Assembly: GCA_029432815.1 (NCBI GenBank)
Contig: JAROBA010000006.1
Coordinates: 1 to 64,000, forward strand
Source: Pontiellaceae bacterium B1224
GTDB taxonomy: Bacteria > Verrucomicrobiota > Kiritimatiellia > Kiritimatiellales > Pontiellaceae
DNA length: 64,000 nt
Reading direction: 5' to 3'
The number at the start of each line of letters is the position of its first letter. The stretch's first letter is position 1. Below, piece by piece: positions 8,584-16,408 of this stretch. The notes beneath the pieces were generated by a model that searched no databases, was not told where the DNA came from, and worked only from the letters and a program-made list of their open reading frames with translations. Position numbers and translations under genes: made by a program.

Positions 8584-9771
8584 TTATTTAAACTGCTCGG
8601 CATATTTGCCCATTTGGCGGCCCGCTTCGCGGCACTGCTCCAGGATTTCCGGTGTCGGGACATATTGCGTGCGGATCAGATCCTGTGTGATTTCAATCTT
8701 CATCTCTTTCATGGCATCTTCCACTTCGGAAGCACCGCCGCGCTTGCTCCAGCCATAAGAACCAAAGGCAAAGCCCTGCTTATTCGTCGGCTTCAGGCCC
8801 TTCAGATAGCACAGCACGCTCGCCATGTTCGGCATCAGCGTATTGTTGAGTGTCGGCGAACCGATCGCAATGGCAGCACAGTCGAGCACCTCGGTGGCAA
8901 TATTGGTTGAGTGGGTGGCATCCACGTTATAGAACCGGGCTTCCACTTCGCACTCCTGCACCCCTTCGAGGATTGCTTCGGCCATCATTTGGGTGGATTT
9001 CCACATGGTGGCATACATCACGATCACTTTTGGCTTCGGCTTGCAAACCACCCATTTCTGATAGGCTTCGAAGACTTCCTTCAGATGGCTGCGCCAGATG
9101 ACGCCATGACTCGGGGCGATCATTTCAATATCCAGCTCGGCGGCCTTCGCCAGCGTCTGGGCAATCGGGCGGCCATAGAGCATCACGATGTTGGCATAAT
9201 AAGCCTTGGCTTCCTGAAGGACCACATCCAGCGGCTCTTCATCATCAAAACGGAACGCCGTGGCGAAGTGCTGGCCAAAGGCATCCATGGAAAAGAGAAT
9301 TTTTTCTTCCGGCACATAGGTGAACATCGATTCGGGCCAATGCACCATCGGGGTGTTCAGGAAAGAGATCGAACGCTTACCGAGCGAAATCGTGTCGCCG
9401 TCGTCGACAATTTTCCATTTCCAGTCCGCCGTATCGTAATGCTTTTCGAGGGCGTCTTTGCATTTGGCATTACACACCAGCTCCGCATTCGGGCAGACTT
9501 TCATCAGCGCCGGAATCCCGCCGGAATGGTCCGGCTCCGCGTGGTTGCACACGACATAGTCGATGTTTTCAAGCGCCGTGAATGCTTTGATGTGCTCTAT
9601 GTGTTTATCGGCATACGGACCTTTAACCCCATCGATCACCGCACATTTTTCATCTTCAATCAGATAGGAGTTATAGGTTGATCCGCTTTCGGTTTTGTAC
9701 CCGTGGAAATCGCGTACCGTCCAGTCGATGTATCCGACCCAGTTAATTCCAGCTTTCAGTTCTGTATTCAT
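8584..9771 (-). CDS. flavodiiron protein (FprA-type O2/NO reductase)
   Basis: A 395-residue type A flavoprotein. The N-terminal metallo-beta-lactamase domain has the diiron ligand motif HAEPDH (H77, E79, D81, H82). The C-terminal flavodoxin domain begins near residue 250 with the FMN-phosphate loop MYATMWKSTQ. The enzyme reduces O2 to water (or NO to N2O) in the cytoplasm with electrons from rubredoxin. Its start codon overlaps the Rrf2 gene's stop by 4 bases, and a rubredoxin-like gene follows 13 bases later, so the three form one operon for oxygen detoxification. Length and motifs are complete. Confidence 0.96.
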   Translation of the reverse strand: MNTELKAGINWVGYIDWTVRDFHGYKTESGSTYNSYLIEDEKCAVIDGVKGPYADKHIEHIKAFTALENIDYVVCNHAEPDHSGGIPALMKVCPNAELVCNAKCKDALEKHYDTADWKWKIVDDGDTISLGKRSISFLNTPMVHWPESMFTYVPEEKILFSMDAFGQHFATAFRFDDEEPLDVVLQEAKAYYANIVMLYGRPIAQTLAKAAELDIEMIAPSHGVIWRSHLKEVFEAYQKWVVCKPKPKVIVMYATMWKSTQMMAEAILEGVQECEVEARFYNVDATHSTNIATEVLDCAAIAIGSPTLNNTLMPNMASVLCYLKGLKPTNKQGFAFGSYGWSKRGGASEVEDAMKEMKIEITQDLIRTQYVPTPEILEQCREAGRQMGKYAEQFK

Positions 9772-10199
9772 TTGGTTTCCTTTCCCCAGTTAGATTCCTG
9801 TGCCAGCTGCGCCAGCGTGGTTTGTTCAAAATAATCCCGTACCTGCCGGGCCAGCCCCGGCAACAACACCCCCAAAACACAGTCGGAACGAGGGCACTCA
9901 TTCTTACCAAAAAGGCAGGGCTTGCAAAGCATGGAACCCTCCATAACTTCGTAAACCTGCAGCAGCGTGATCGCTGCGGGCTCCTTCGCCAGCGAAACGC
10001 CGCCCGCCGGTCCGCGGTGCGATTTAATCAGCCCCGCTTTTGTAAGTCGTTGATGCACCTTGGCCAAGTGATGCCGCGAGGCATCGAACAGCTCCGCGAT
10101 CTCGGCCGTCGTCGACTGCCCTTCCGGCTCAATCGCCAGATGAACCATCGAGTGCAGCGCCAGTGCGGTGGCATCTGAAATTTTTATAATATCGGCCAT
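9768..10199 (-). CDS. Rrf2-family iron-sulfur transcription regulator
   Basis: A 143-residue winged-helix regulator. The recognition region reads DASRHHLAKVHQRLTKAGLI, followed by the Rrf2 wing sequence HRGPAGGVSLAKEP. Four cysteines (C92, C95, C102, C107 in LCKPCLFGKNECPRSDC) can hold a redox-sensitive cluster as in IscR/NsrR/RsrR. It is the first gene of the flavodiiron operon and overlaps it by 4 bases, so it likely senses O2 or NO and represses its own operon. The ATG has TAGGA 8 bases upstream. Confidence 0.93.
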   Translation of the reverse strand: MADIIKISDATALALHSMVHLAIEPEGQSTTAEIAELFDASRHHLAKVHQRLTKAGLIKSHRGPAGGVSLAKEPAAITLLQVYEVMEGSMLCKPCLFGKNECPRSDCVLGVLLPGLARQVRDYFEQTTLAQLAQESNWGKETK

Positions 10200-10245
10200 G
10201 TTTTTAATCCTATAAATAAGTAATAGCGTACCTGTTTACGAATTA
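10200..10245 (-). promoter_or_regulatory. candidate promoter/operator of the Rrf2 operon
   Basis: The region just upstream of the regulator is AT-rich on the minus strand (TACGCTATTACTTATTTATA) and would be the natural place for a -10 element and an autoregulatory Rrf2 site. I cannot point to a clean consensus, so this is mostly a positional call. Confidence 0.3.
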
Positions 10246-10261
10246 AGGCCCGCCGGATCAA

Positions 10262-10276
10262 TTCCAAACCTTGGAA
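10262..10276. repeat. 15-bp dispersed palindrome
   Basis: Exact copy TTCCAAACCTTGGAA, intergenic, about 60 bases upstream of the Rrf2 operon start codon. Confidence 0.9.
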
Positions 10277-10306
10277 AAATGCGCTCATCTGCGTTTACAA
10301 GGGATT

Positions 10307-10410
10307 AAAGTAGGACAGGGTTGTTCTTGCGCAGGCTCAGACTCGCTTCGAGTCCAGCCAGTCTTCCGCAGCTCGCAGGAGCAGACAGGCTGGAAGCGCT
10401 GTCCTACTTT
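10307..10410. repeat. 104-bp element with 12-bp perfect terminal inverted repeats
   Basis: The ends are AAAGTAGGACAG (10307-10318) and its exact complement CTGTCCTACTTT (10399-10410). Inside are a perfect hairpin GACTCG-CTT-CGAGTC and an imperfect pair CCAGCCAGTCT/AGACAGGCTGG, so the element folds into a branched structure. It has no coding capacity. It looks like a miniature transposable or REP-type element. The 10200-10586 gap otherwise holds the Rrf2 leader, one 15-bp palindrome and AT-rich sequence before the next gene. Confidence 0.7.
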
Positions 10411-10586
10411 GGAAAATACCTTGCCAACCCTACCCGCGTAAAACAATATGGATTACAAAGAGAAGCGGGTGGGAAACTTGAAGCGAGTGAACAAGCGATA
10501 ATACACGAAAAGCGACTTAATATATAGGATATCAGGTAGAACGACCTAATGATGAACTGTTCCGTATGCACATAAAGGAGATGAGA

Positions 10587-11453
10587 ATGAAAATGCGATG
10601 CGTGCAAATGCTAGTAGCAGTTCTACTTCTTGAAACTTTGGGATTTGGAACTAATGACGCCCAATCCCAAGAGTTTTCCTCATTCGAATATAATCAGGTA
10701 TCCAACACTGTTATTCTTAAATGGAATAATAGCTCAAATGCTTTATATGAAATGCAAGCCTCCACAAATATAATATCAGAATTATGGGAACAAGCAGGTG
10801 GATGGACAAATACCCTTGGAACAAATTTAAACAACAGCATACAGCTTTCAACCGAGGGTTATAAAAGTGGATTTTTTCGTCTGGTAGCCCGAAGCAATTC
10901 AAGGCAATACTCAGCATTCTCAGGAATGGCTTTAAGAGCAAATTCTAATCTAGTTACTGGCGATGATTCCCTTGTAGAGGTCCCTTATGGGAGCATGATA
11001 TGTATATGGGATAATAGTAATTCGGTTTATCATTGTGCCACGAGGGGTAATAAATATCCATGGCATGGCTATTTAGAAATCACAAATAACCAGTCGTTCT
11101 TCTATTTCCCTTCAAGTGGTGAAGGCCTCCTCCCCACGGAATGGACACATGCTTATGTCAAGGACTGGCGATTAATTTCTCCAAACGATCTTCCTGTTAC
11201 CGGTAATGTACTTATCGAATGGTCTCCAATTGACAGCTACAGTACTCCTAGCAACCCCATTCCAAATATCCCCATTGTAAACATAACCATTAAGAATTCA
11301 GAATGGAGTGTTATAACAAACTGGACCTCTCAGATACCTGATGTCTCGTCTTTCATATGGGGGAGTCAGAATAATTCTAATGGCTATTATATAATCGAAG
11401 TAGATGTTGCAGGTCTAGAAACCATACAAAAACAAGTTTACCTATACAATTAG
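10587..11453 (+). CDS. secreted protein of unknown function, AT-rich
   Basis: A protein of about 288 residues. The ATG at 10587 is chosen because AAGGAG stands 6 bases before it, although other ATGs occur at 10566, 10581 and 10593. A signal peptide (CVQMLVAVLLLETLGFG) is followed by an immunoglobulin-like segment, VILKWNNSSNALYEMQASTN with FFRLVARS. That pattern resembles the beta-sandwich modules of PVC-bacteria extracellular proteins that read as xLxWxxxxxxxYxVxxSTNL...FxRV. The rest has no recognisable domain. Base composition is clearly more AT-rich than its neighbours and no dispersed palindrome lies in it, which suggests a transferred gene. Confidence 0.7.
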   Translation: MKMRCVQMLVAVLLLETLGFGTNDAQSQEFSSFEYNQVSNTVILKWNNSSNALYEMQASTNIISELWEQAGGWTNTLGTNLNNSIQLSTEGYKSGFFRLVARSNSRQYSAFSGMALRANSNLVTGDDSLVEVPYGSMICIWDNSNSVYHCATRGNKYPWHGYLEITNNQSFFYFPSSGEGLLPTEWTHAYVKDWRLISPNDLPVTGNVLIEWSPIDSYSTPSNPIPNIPIVNITIKNSEWSVITNWTSQIPDVSSFIWGSQNNSNGYYIIEVDVAGLETIQKQVYLYN

Positions 11454-11553
11454 CAGGATAACTACGTAATATTTTTCGAACCACCATTAAGCCCTTCTGA
11501 GTAAAGACAAAAATAGGATTGGCACGGTAGGCTCTGCTACTGATCAATAAACT

Positions 11554-11934
11554 ATGAAAACTGCCACCATCATTTGTATCGCATTTGAGGTGCTTCTCCT
11601 TGTTGCTGTTGTGCTGTCTTATCGCTTAAACACGCTTCTCGGCATTATTATGACCTTCTTATGGTCTTTGAGCGCTGGATTCATTTTCAAGCTTGGTGAG
11701 GAATTAGATGAACCGCCAGAACCACTGCACAAAAAAGAAACCCGGGAGCCAAAGTTCGAGCGTTTAATAGGTTCCTCTGGAATAACCGTTTCTATTCTTA
11801 ATCCTGCTGGAATGATTGAAATTGAAAACCAACGAATTGAAGCAACTGCTTTCATGGGACTCATCGAGTCAGGAAAGCACGTGGAGATCGTTGATGCAAA
11901 ATCCAATACCGTAATCGTAAAAGAACGAAGATAA
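11554..11934 (+). CDS. NfeD-like membrane protein
   Basis: A 126-residue protein with two N-terminal membrane helices (residues about 3-50). A short linker leads to a C-terminal OB-like domain with the NfeD pattern: LIGSSGITVSILNPAGMIEI ... IESGKHVEIVDAKSNTVIV. NfeD C-domains partner with SPFH/flotillin proteins or ClpP-class membrane proteases. No such gene is next to it here. The start at 11554 lacks a strong ribosome site. Family call is good, role unknown. Confidence 0.75.
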   Translation: MKTATIICIAFEVLLLVAVVLSYRLNTLLGIIMTFLWSLSAGFIFKLGEELDEPPEPLHKKETREPKFERLIGSSGITVSILNPAGMIEIENQRIEATAFMGLIESGKHVEIVDAKSNTVIVKERR

Positions 11935-12021
11935 ACCAACGGGTCAACGACCAACGAGTCAGAACGTTTATTTCATCATTTGTGGAAACGGAACAATTGG
12001 CGGAGGATGGCGGCTACCGAT

Positions 12022-12111
12022 TTCCAACCTTTGGAACCGCGTCCTCGCGACATAGATAAACGCGCCGTTTCCAATGTCTGGAAATAGAGACCGGACTTCC
12101 AACCCTTGGAA
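12022..12111. repeat. three 15-bp dispersed palindromes in 90 bases
   Basis: Exact copies TTCCAACCTTTGGAA, TTCCAATGTCTGGAA and TTCCAACCCTTGGAA, spaced 32 and 13 bases apart. This is the densest intergenic group in the window, between convergent genes for the NfeD-like protein and peroxiredoxin. Confidence 0.9.
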
Positions 12112-12220
12112 AATGAAAAGGGAACGCCCGAACTTACCGAGACTTGTCCCGGCGGAGCCTTGGCGAAGGAGGAAGCGGCGTGGGTCCGGCTTCTGCATTC
12201 AGGTGCCGAAAAAAACCGAT

Positions 12221-12284
12221 GGTGAGTGCACCCGCCAGGTAAGCTTGGGCCAGCTTATGGGGGTCTGCGGCAGGTGCACCCACC
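12221..12284. repeat. long inverted repeat with GGTGCACC-type arms
   Basis: Two 16-base arms (12221-12236 and 12269-12284, two mismatches) pair around a loop that has its own hairpin AAGCT/AGCTT. Each arm contains a self-complementary GTGCAC core. On the minus strand the structure is followed by a run of seven T, so it might act as a second terminator for the peroxiredoxin operon. Confidence 0.65.
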
Positions 12285-12304
12285 ACCGATTTATATTCTT
12301 TCCT

Positions 12305-12331
12305 TCAAAAAACGTCCGCGCAGGCGGACTA
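12305..12331 (-). terminator. intrinsic terminator overlapping the peroxiredoxin stop
   Basis: On the minus strand GTCCGC-CTGC-GCGGAC followed by GTTTTTTG begins within the TAG stop codon of the peroxiredoxin gene. Confidence 0.8.
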
Positions 12332-12979
12332 TTTTTCCAGCGGCTTGTGGCAGAACCACCAGTCGAAGCCGTCGAATTTTTCCATGCGCTGGGCGGCATC
12401 GTCCATATTGTTGGCCGGCGGAATAATGATCCGGTCACCAATCAGCTCGTTGTCGGGCCAGCCGGCAGCGACGGCACCCTGCACATCAGCAATCTGCAGA
12501 GCTTTCACGGCACGAACCACTTCGTCCATATTGCGGCCGACTTCCTGCGGGTAATACATGATCAGACGCACTTTGCTTTCCGGATCGACAATAAAGACTG
12601 CGCGCACCGTGTTGGTGCCTTTGCCCGGATGCAGCATGCCCAGCTTCAGCGCCACCGCATCGTTGGCGGCCACAATCGGAAACTGGATGTCCACCTTCAG
12701 CTCGTCTTTGATCCACTGCACCCACTTGATATGCGAGAACACCTGGTCAATCGACATACCGATCAGCTTGCAACCGAGTTCCTCAAACTGATCAAAGCGC
12801 TTCTGAAAGGCCACGAATTCCGTGGTGCACACCGGCGTGAAATCGGCCGGATGGCTGAACAGGACAAACCATTGCCCTTTCAGATCGCCCGGAATATTCA
12901 TCGGCCCGTGCGTGGTCTGGACCTTCAGCTCAGGAAATTCATCGCCGAGCAACGGCATATTTACTTTTGTTTCTTCCAT
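12329..12979 (-). CDS. 1-Cys/Prx6-type peroxiredoxin
   Basis: A 216-residue thiol peroxidase that reduces hydrogen peroxide and organic peroxides in the cytoplasm. The peroxidatic cysteine is C51 in [12 protein letters not shown]. The Prx6 C-terminal domain is present, ending in FDWWFCHKP, where C210 can act as resolving cysteine as in archaeal enzymes. Length agrees with the Prx6 class. It lies 24 bases after a NifX-like gene in a long minus-strand run, so it probably shares a transcript with the oxidoreductase-transporter genes upstream. Confidence 0.94.
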   Translation of the reverse strand: MEETKVNMPLLGDEFPELKVQTTHGPMNIPGDLKGQWFVLFSHPADFTPVCTTEFVAFQKRFDQFEELGCKLIGMSIDQVFSHIKWVQWIKDELKVDIQFPIVAANDAVALKLGMLHPGKGTNTVRAVFIVDPESKVRLIMYYPQEVGRNMDEVVRAVKALQIADVQGAVAAGWPDNELIGDRIIIPPANNMDDAAQRMEKFDGFDWWFCHKPLEK

Positions 12980-13003
12980 GGTATTCCTCCTGATGTTTTT
13001 GGG

Positions 13004-13342
13004 TTAATGATCGCAGGCGTTGGTGCCTGTTTCCAATGATCCACTCAGATAGGCTGCGATTAGCTTTTCGGGCGTTTCAGACGGCGCGCCGACAATGACG
13101 TCGATATTCTGCGCATTAAACAGCGACTGTGCACGCTGTCCCATGCCCCCGGCGATAATCAGGTTTACACCGCGCTCGCCCAGAAATTTCGGCAACAGTC
13201 CCGGTTCGTGAGGAGGGGCATCGATTTCCGTCGTGGCGGTGATAGTAATGGTGGCAGGATCTACCTCCACCAACGTGAAGGCGGCGCAATGGCCGAAGTG
13301 CATGTTGAGTTTTCCGTCTGCAGTTGGGATAGCAATTTTCAT
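13004..13342 (-). CDS. NifX/NifB-type dinitrogenase-cofactor-family protein
   Basis: A 112-residue small domain: MKIAIPTADGKLNMHFGHCAAFTLVEV at the start, then GVNLIIAGGMGQRAQSLFNAQNIDV. This is the NifX/NafY/VnfX and NifB C-terminal fold that binds iron-sulfur or FeMo cofactor precursors. The His and Cys in NMHFGHC are typical ligands. No nitrogenase genes are in the window, and such proteins are common in anaerobes without nitrogen fixation, so cluster trafficking is the safer reading. Two more family members lie at 21732 and 22480. Confidence 0.9.
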   Translation of the reverse strand: MKIAIPTADGKLNMHFGHCAAFTLVEVDPATITITATTEIDAPPHEPGLLPKFLGERGVNLIIAGGMGQRAQSLFNAQNIDVIVGAPSETPEKLIAAYLSGSLETGTNACDH

Positions 13343-13366
13343 TTTAGTTTCCTTAGGTTGTGTTTT

Positions 13367-15037
13367 TTATTTAACGATTTTTTCAAACGGCCACATCAGA
13401 ATGCCGCCGTCCATCACTTTGACATCGGTGAACCCGGCCTGCTTCAGGATCAGGGCGGCTTCATAGCCGCGCAGCGAGATCTTGCAGAAAGCAACAACCG
13501 GTTTAGTTTTATCGAGTTCCGCCATACGGCTCCGAACCGCACCCAGCGGAATGCTCACGGTCCCTTCGATCCGCATCTGTTCGACTTCTTCCGGCGAGCG
13601 GACATCGAGGAACGTGAAGTCCTGACCTTCTTCCAGCATGGCATGAACCTCCGTGGGCGTGACGCCTTCCATAAAGCCGTCGATTTTGTTCCGCAGAATA
13701 TTGGCGGCGACCAGGATATTATCCACAGCCGGGGAGAACGGCGGCGCGTACGAGAGGTCGAGATGAGCCAGCTGATCGACGGTCATCCCGGCGGAAAGGG
13801 CTGTGGCGGCAATATCAATGCGCCGATCTGCTTCCCCGGAGCCGGTGGCCTGCATGCCGAGAAACTTGCGCGTGGTGCGATCGGCAATCAGTTTCAGGAA
13901 CAGCGGCTTTGCGGTCGGCATGAAATGCGGCTTGTCGGGCGAGGGCGCCAGGCAGGTGACCACATCATAGCCGGCGTCACGCGCTTCCTTTTCCCCCAAC
14001 CCGGTGCGGGCCACAGTGAAGTCGAAGATCTTGCAGATGGCGCTGCCGAGGACTCCGGGGAAGGCGTCGTTCACGCCGCAGATGGCATTGGCCGCAACAC
14101 GCCCTTCTTTATTGGCGGTGGATCCGAGCGGCACATAGCACGGTTTGCCGGTAACAATGTTTTTCTTTTCGGCACAGTCGCCGACGGCGAAGATGTCGGG
14201 GTCCGAGGTCTGCATCTGATCGTTCACCGCAATGGCGCGGGTCGGCCCGATTTTCAGTCCGGACTCTTCGGCCAGCTTGGTGGCAGGGCGGATACCAACG
14301 GCCATAATCACCAGATCTGCCGGGAATTCGCCCTGGTCGGTGATGACTTTTTCCACCTTGTCGGTTCCAACAAATTCAGTCACCTTGGTGCCGGTTTGGA
14401 TTTTAACGCCCTTGGCCTCGAAGTGTCCTTCAACCAGTGTCGCCATTTCGGGGTCCATCATCGGCAGAATATGCGGCAGGAACTCAACCACCGTAATGCG
14501 GCATCCCATTTCGTGGAAGGCTTCCGCCACTTCCACGCCAATCAGACCGCCGCCGACAATCACGGCGTTCAGCGCTTTGTGCTCCGCCAGCCGCTCCTTG
14601 ATCGCATCCGCATCGTGGATGTCTTTGAGGTTGAAAATATTTTTCAGCCCGACGCCAGGAATCGGGGGGATGAAGGACGATGCACCGGTGGCAAGCACCA
14701 GTTTGTCGTAGGCAAGCTGCTGCGTTTCTCCATCCTCTTTCCGGATGGCGACGGTTTTATTTTCGCGGTCGATGGCGGTGGCCTCGGTCCGGTTCATCAC
14801 CTGCACATCTTTCACGTTCCGGAAAAAGACGCTGTCGCGCACGGTGCCCACCGGGGTGGCCATGAGTTCCTTCTGATCCTTCACCATGCCTGAAATATAA
14901 TAGGGCAAGCCGCAGCCGGCGTAGGATAGAAACTCTCCCTTTTCAACAACGGTTACTTCGGCATCATCGCAAAGACGGCGAATGCGGGAGGCGGTTTTCG
15001 GTCCAGCGGCCACGCCGCCAATAACAACTACTTTCAT
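13367..15037 (-). CDS. CoA-disulfide reductase-like flavoprotein fused to rhodanese
   Basis: A 556-residue fusion. Residues 1 to about 440 form a pyridine nucleotide-disulfide oxidoreductase with FAD motif VVIGGVAAGPKTASRIRRL and the single active cysteine C42 in SYAGCGLPYYISG. It has an NAD site VIVGGGLIGVEVAEAF and a second FAD motif DIFAVGDCAE. Residues about 455-556 are a rhodanese with catalytic C518 in VVAFCKISLRG. The architecture is that of CoA-disulfide/CoA-persulfide reductases (Cdr/Npsr), which use NAD(P)H to handle CoA-bound sulfane sulfur. Neighbours suggest a redox or sulfur role. The start has AGGAG 8 bases upstream. Confidence 0.92.
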   Translation of the reverse strand: MKVVVIGGVAAGPKTASRIRRLCDDAEVTVVEKGEFLSYAGCGLPYYISGMVKDQKELMATPVGTVRDSVFFRNVKDVQVMNRTEATAIDRENKTVAIRKEDGETQQLAYDKLVLATGASSFIPPIPGVGLKNIFNLKDIHDADAIKERLAEHKALNAVIVGGGLIGVEVAEAFHEMGCRITVVEFLPHILPMMDPEMATLVEGHFEAKGVKIQTGTKVTEFVGTDKVEKVITDQGEFPADLVIMAVGIRPATKLAEESGLKIGPTRAIAVNDQMQTSDPDIFAVGDCAEKKNIVTGKPCYVPLGSTANKEGRVAANAICGVNDAFPGVLGSAICKIFDFTVARTGLGEKEARDAGYDVVTCLAPSPDKPHFMPTAKPLFLKLIADRTTRKFLGMQATGSGEADRRIDIAATALSAGMTVDQLAHLDLSYAPPFSPAVDNILVAANILRNKIDGFMEGVTPTEVHAMLEEGQDFTFLDVRSPEEVEQMRIEGTVSIPLGAVRSRMAELDKTKPVVAFCKISLRGYEAALILKQAGFTDVKVMDGGILMWPFEKIVK

Positions 15038-15052
15038 GAATTGATCTCCTGG

Positions 15053-16402
15053 TTATTTAAAGTTTGTTTCGGCCATATGCCGAATAATTTCTTCCTGTGT
15101 TAAAACATGCGAAGGGACATTCTGCTGATCCAGAACAACGACCTTGTATTCGTGGTTTTGTTTCATCGCGGCCAGCGCTTCTTTCAGCGGGGTTTTGGCC
15201 GAGGCGTAAACGACCGGCTCCAACGCCAGTTCTGAAAGTGCGGTGTTTTGATCGGTTTCATCGGCCAGCGCATCCAGTACGGTGGCGGTGGAAAACATAC
15301 CGGTTGCCTTTTCGTGCTCGTCGAGCACCACAAAGGAATGGATATGCTCCTCGGCCAACAGCCGCAGGGCGTGTTTCAGCGTGTCGCCGATATGCAGCGA
15401 AAAGACGCCTTCCTGCATCAGGTTGCCGACAGTGGCTTCCGGCCCCGGCCCGAAAATTCGATCGGTAAATTTGACGTACCACGCGGCGGCCTGAACCTGA
15501 ATGATGTAGGCCAGCGCAATAATCAGCGCAATATCAGCCCCCTCTTTTCCAAAGGCCGTCATGGCAATCGCCAGCGCGATCGAAAGGTTCCGCATAACTG
15601 TTCCGTAAACGAGGGCAATAGCGTCGCCGCGGTTAAAAAAGAATTTCCCGACGAGCGTACTGATCAGAAAGTTCAGGCCATACAAGGCCAGCAGCGGACC
15701 GATGAGGGTGATGAGTTGTCCCGGATTCGAAGCAATGGACTGCGCCTTCAGGGCCATGGCCACAAAAACAACGCCCAGCACACCCAGCGTAGAGAACGGC
15801 GGGAAGATCGGTTTCAGGTCCTTCTGGTAATGCGCCATGCCGTAGCGTTTGATCAGAACGCGTTGCGTCACATTGCCGAGCACCAGCGGAAGCACCACCA
15901 CCACCATGATCTGTTTAAAGATGTTTGCCATCGGAATTTCAATAACCGTTCCCATCAGCCCTTTGATATAGAGCGGCGTGAGCACCGAACCGATCAGCAG
16001 ACCGAAAACGGTCATCTTCACAGCAGCGGCCATATTTCCGTTCGCCATGCCGGTCCAGGAAATCGTCATTCCGGAGGTCGGCAACAGGCTCGCCAGCAAT
16101 AAACCGAGCGCAATATACGGTGCGTCGGGAAAAGCCCATTTGCCCAGCGCAAATGCAAAGAGCGGAATGATCGTGAAGTTCAGCAGCTGCGTCACCAACT
16201 GCACTTTTCCATCCCCGCCCTCAATCACCTTTTTTAACTGGAGGTTCACCATCATCGGATAAACCATCAGAAAGGTGAGCGGAATAATGAGCTGTTTCAA
16301 CGGCGCGGGATTCCAGGCCAGCCCCGCACCAAACCCCAGCAGCATGATTACAGGAATCGCTACGATGAGCCGTTTTTGAATCTGTTTAATCAGTTTGAGC
16401 AC
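15053..16402 (-). CDS. BASS/ACR3-type transporter with C-terminal CBS pair
   Basis: A 449-residue protein. Residues 1 to about 315 form some ten membrane helices of the bile acid:sodium symporter/arsenite permease superfamily: LLASLLPTSGMTISWTGMAN is the conserved helix-4 region and YGTVMRNLSIALAIAM the helix-9 region. Residues about 325-449 are two CBS motifs (LLAEEHIHSFVVLDEHEKATGMFST and EYKVVVLDQQNVPSHVLTQ), which usually sense adenine nucleotides. The substrate is unknown: arsenite, thiosulfate-like or organic anions are possible. It starts 6 bases after Mrp ends and is followed by the CoA-disulfide reductase 15 bases later, so it is in one operon. Confidence 0.88.
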   Translation of the reverse strand: MLKLIKQIQKRLIVAIPVIMLLGFGAGLAWNPAPLKQLIIPLTFLMVYPMMVNLQLKKVIEGGDGKVQLVTQLLNFTIIPLFAFALGKWAFPDAPYIALGLLLASLLPTSGMTISWTGMANGNMAAAVKMTVFGLLIGSVLTPLYIKGLMGTVIEIPMANIFKQIMVVVVLPLVLGNVTQRVLIKRYGMAHYQKDLKPIFPPFSTLGVLGVVFVAMALKAQSIASNPGQLITLIGPLLALYGLNFLISTLVGKFFFNRGDAIALVYGTVMRNLSIALAIAMTAFGKEGADIALIIALAYIIQVQAAAWYVKFTDRIFGPGPEATVGNLMQEGVFSLHIGDTLKHALRLLAEEHIHSFVVLDEHEKATGMFSTATVLDALADETDQNTALSELALEPVVYASAKTPLKEALAAMKQNHEYKVVVLDQQNVPSHVLTQEEIIRHMAETNFK

Positions 16403-16408
16403 GGGTTC

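Larger units (their letters stand above)
11935..12303. other. repeat-rich intergenic region
   Basis: About 370 bases without a gene. It holds three exact copies of the 15-bp palindrome (12022-12036, 12069-12083, 12097-12111), a short GC-rich stretch with CCTTGGCGAAGG (around 12149), and the long inverted repeat at 12221-12284. No promoter could be assigned. Confidence 0.7.

Noticed and set aside
11521-11545. Sigma-54 promoter before the NfeD-like gene (TTGGCACGG)
   Set aside because: The -24 half fits but no GC stands ten bases downstream.
13208-14893. A 561-codon plus-strand frame opposite the CoA-disulfide reductase
   Set aside because: Antisense shadow of a gene with intact FAD, NAD and rhodanese motifs.
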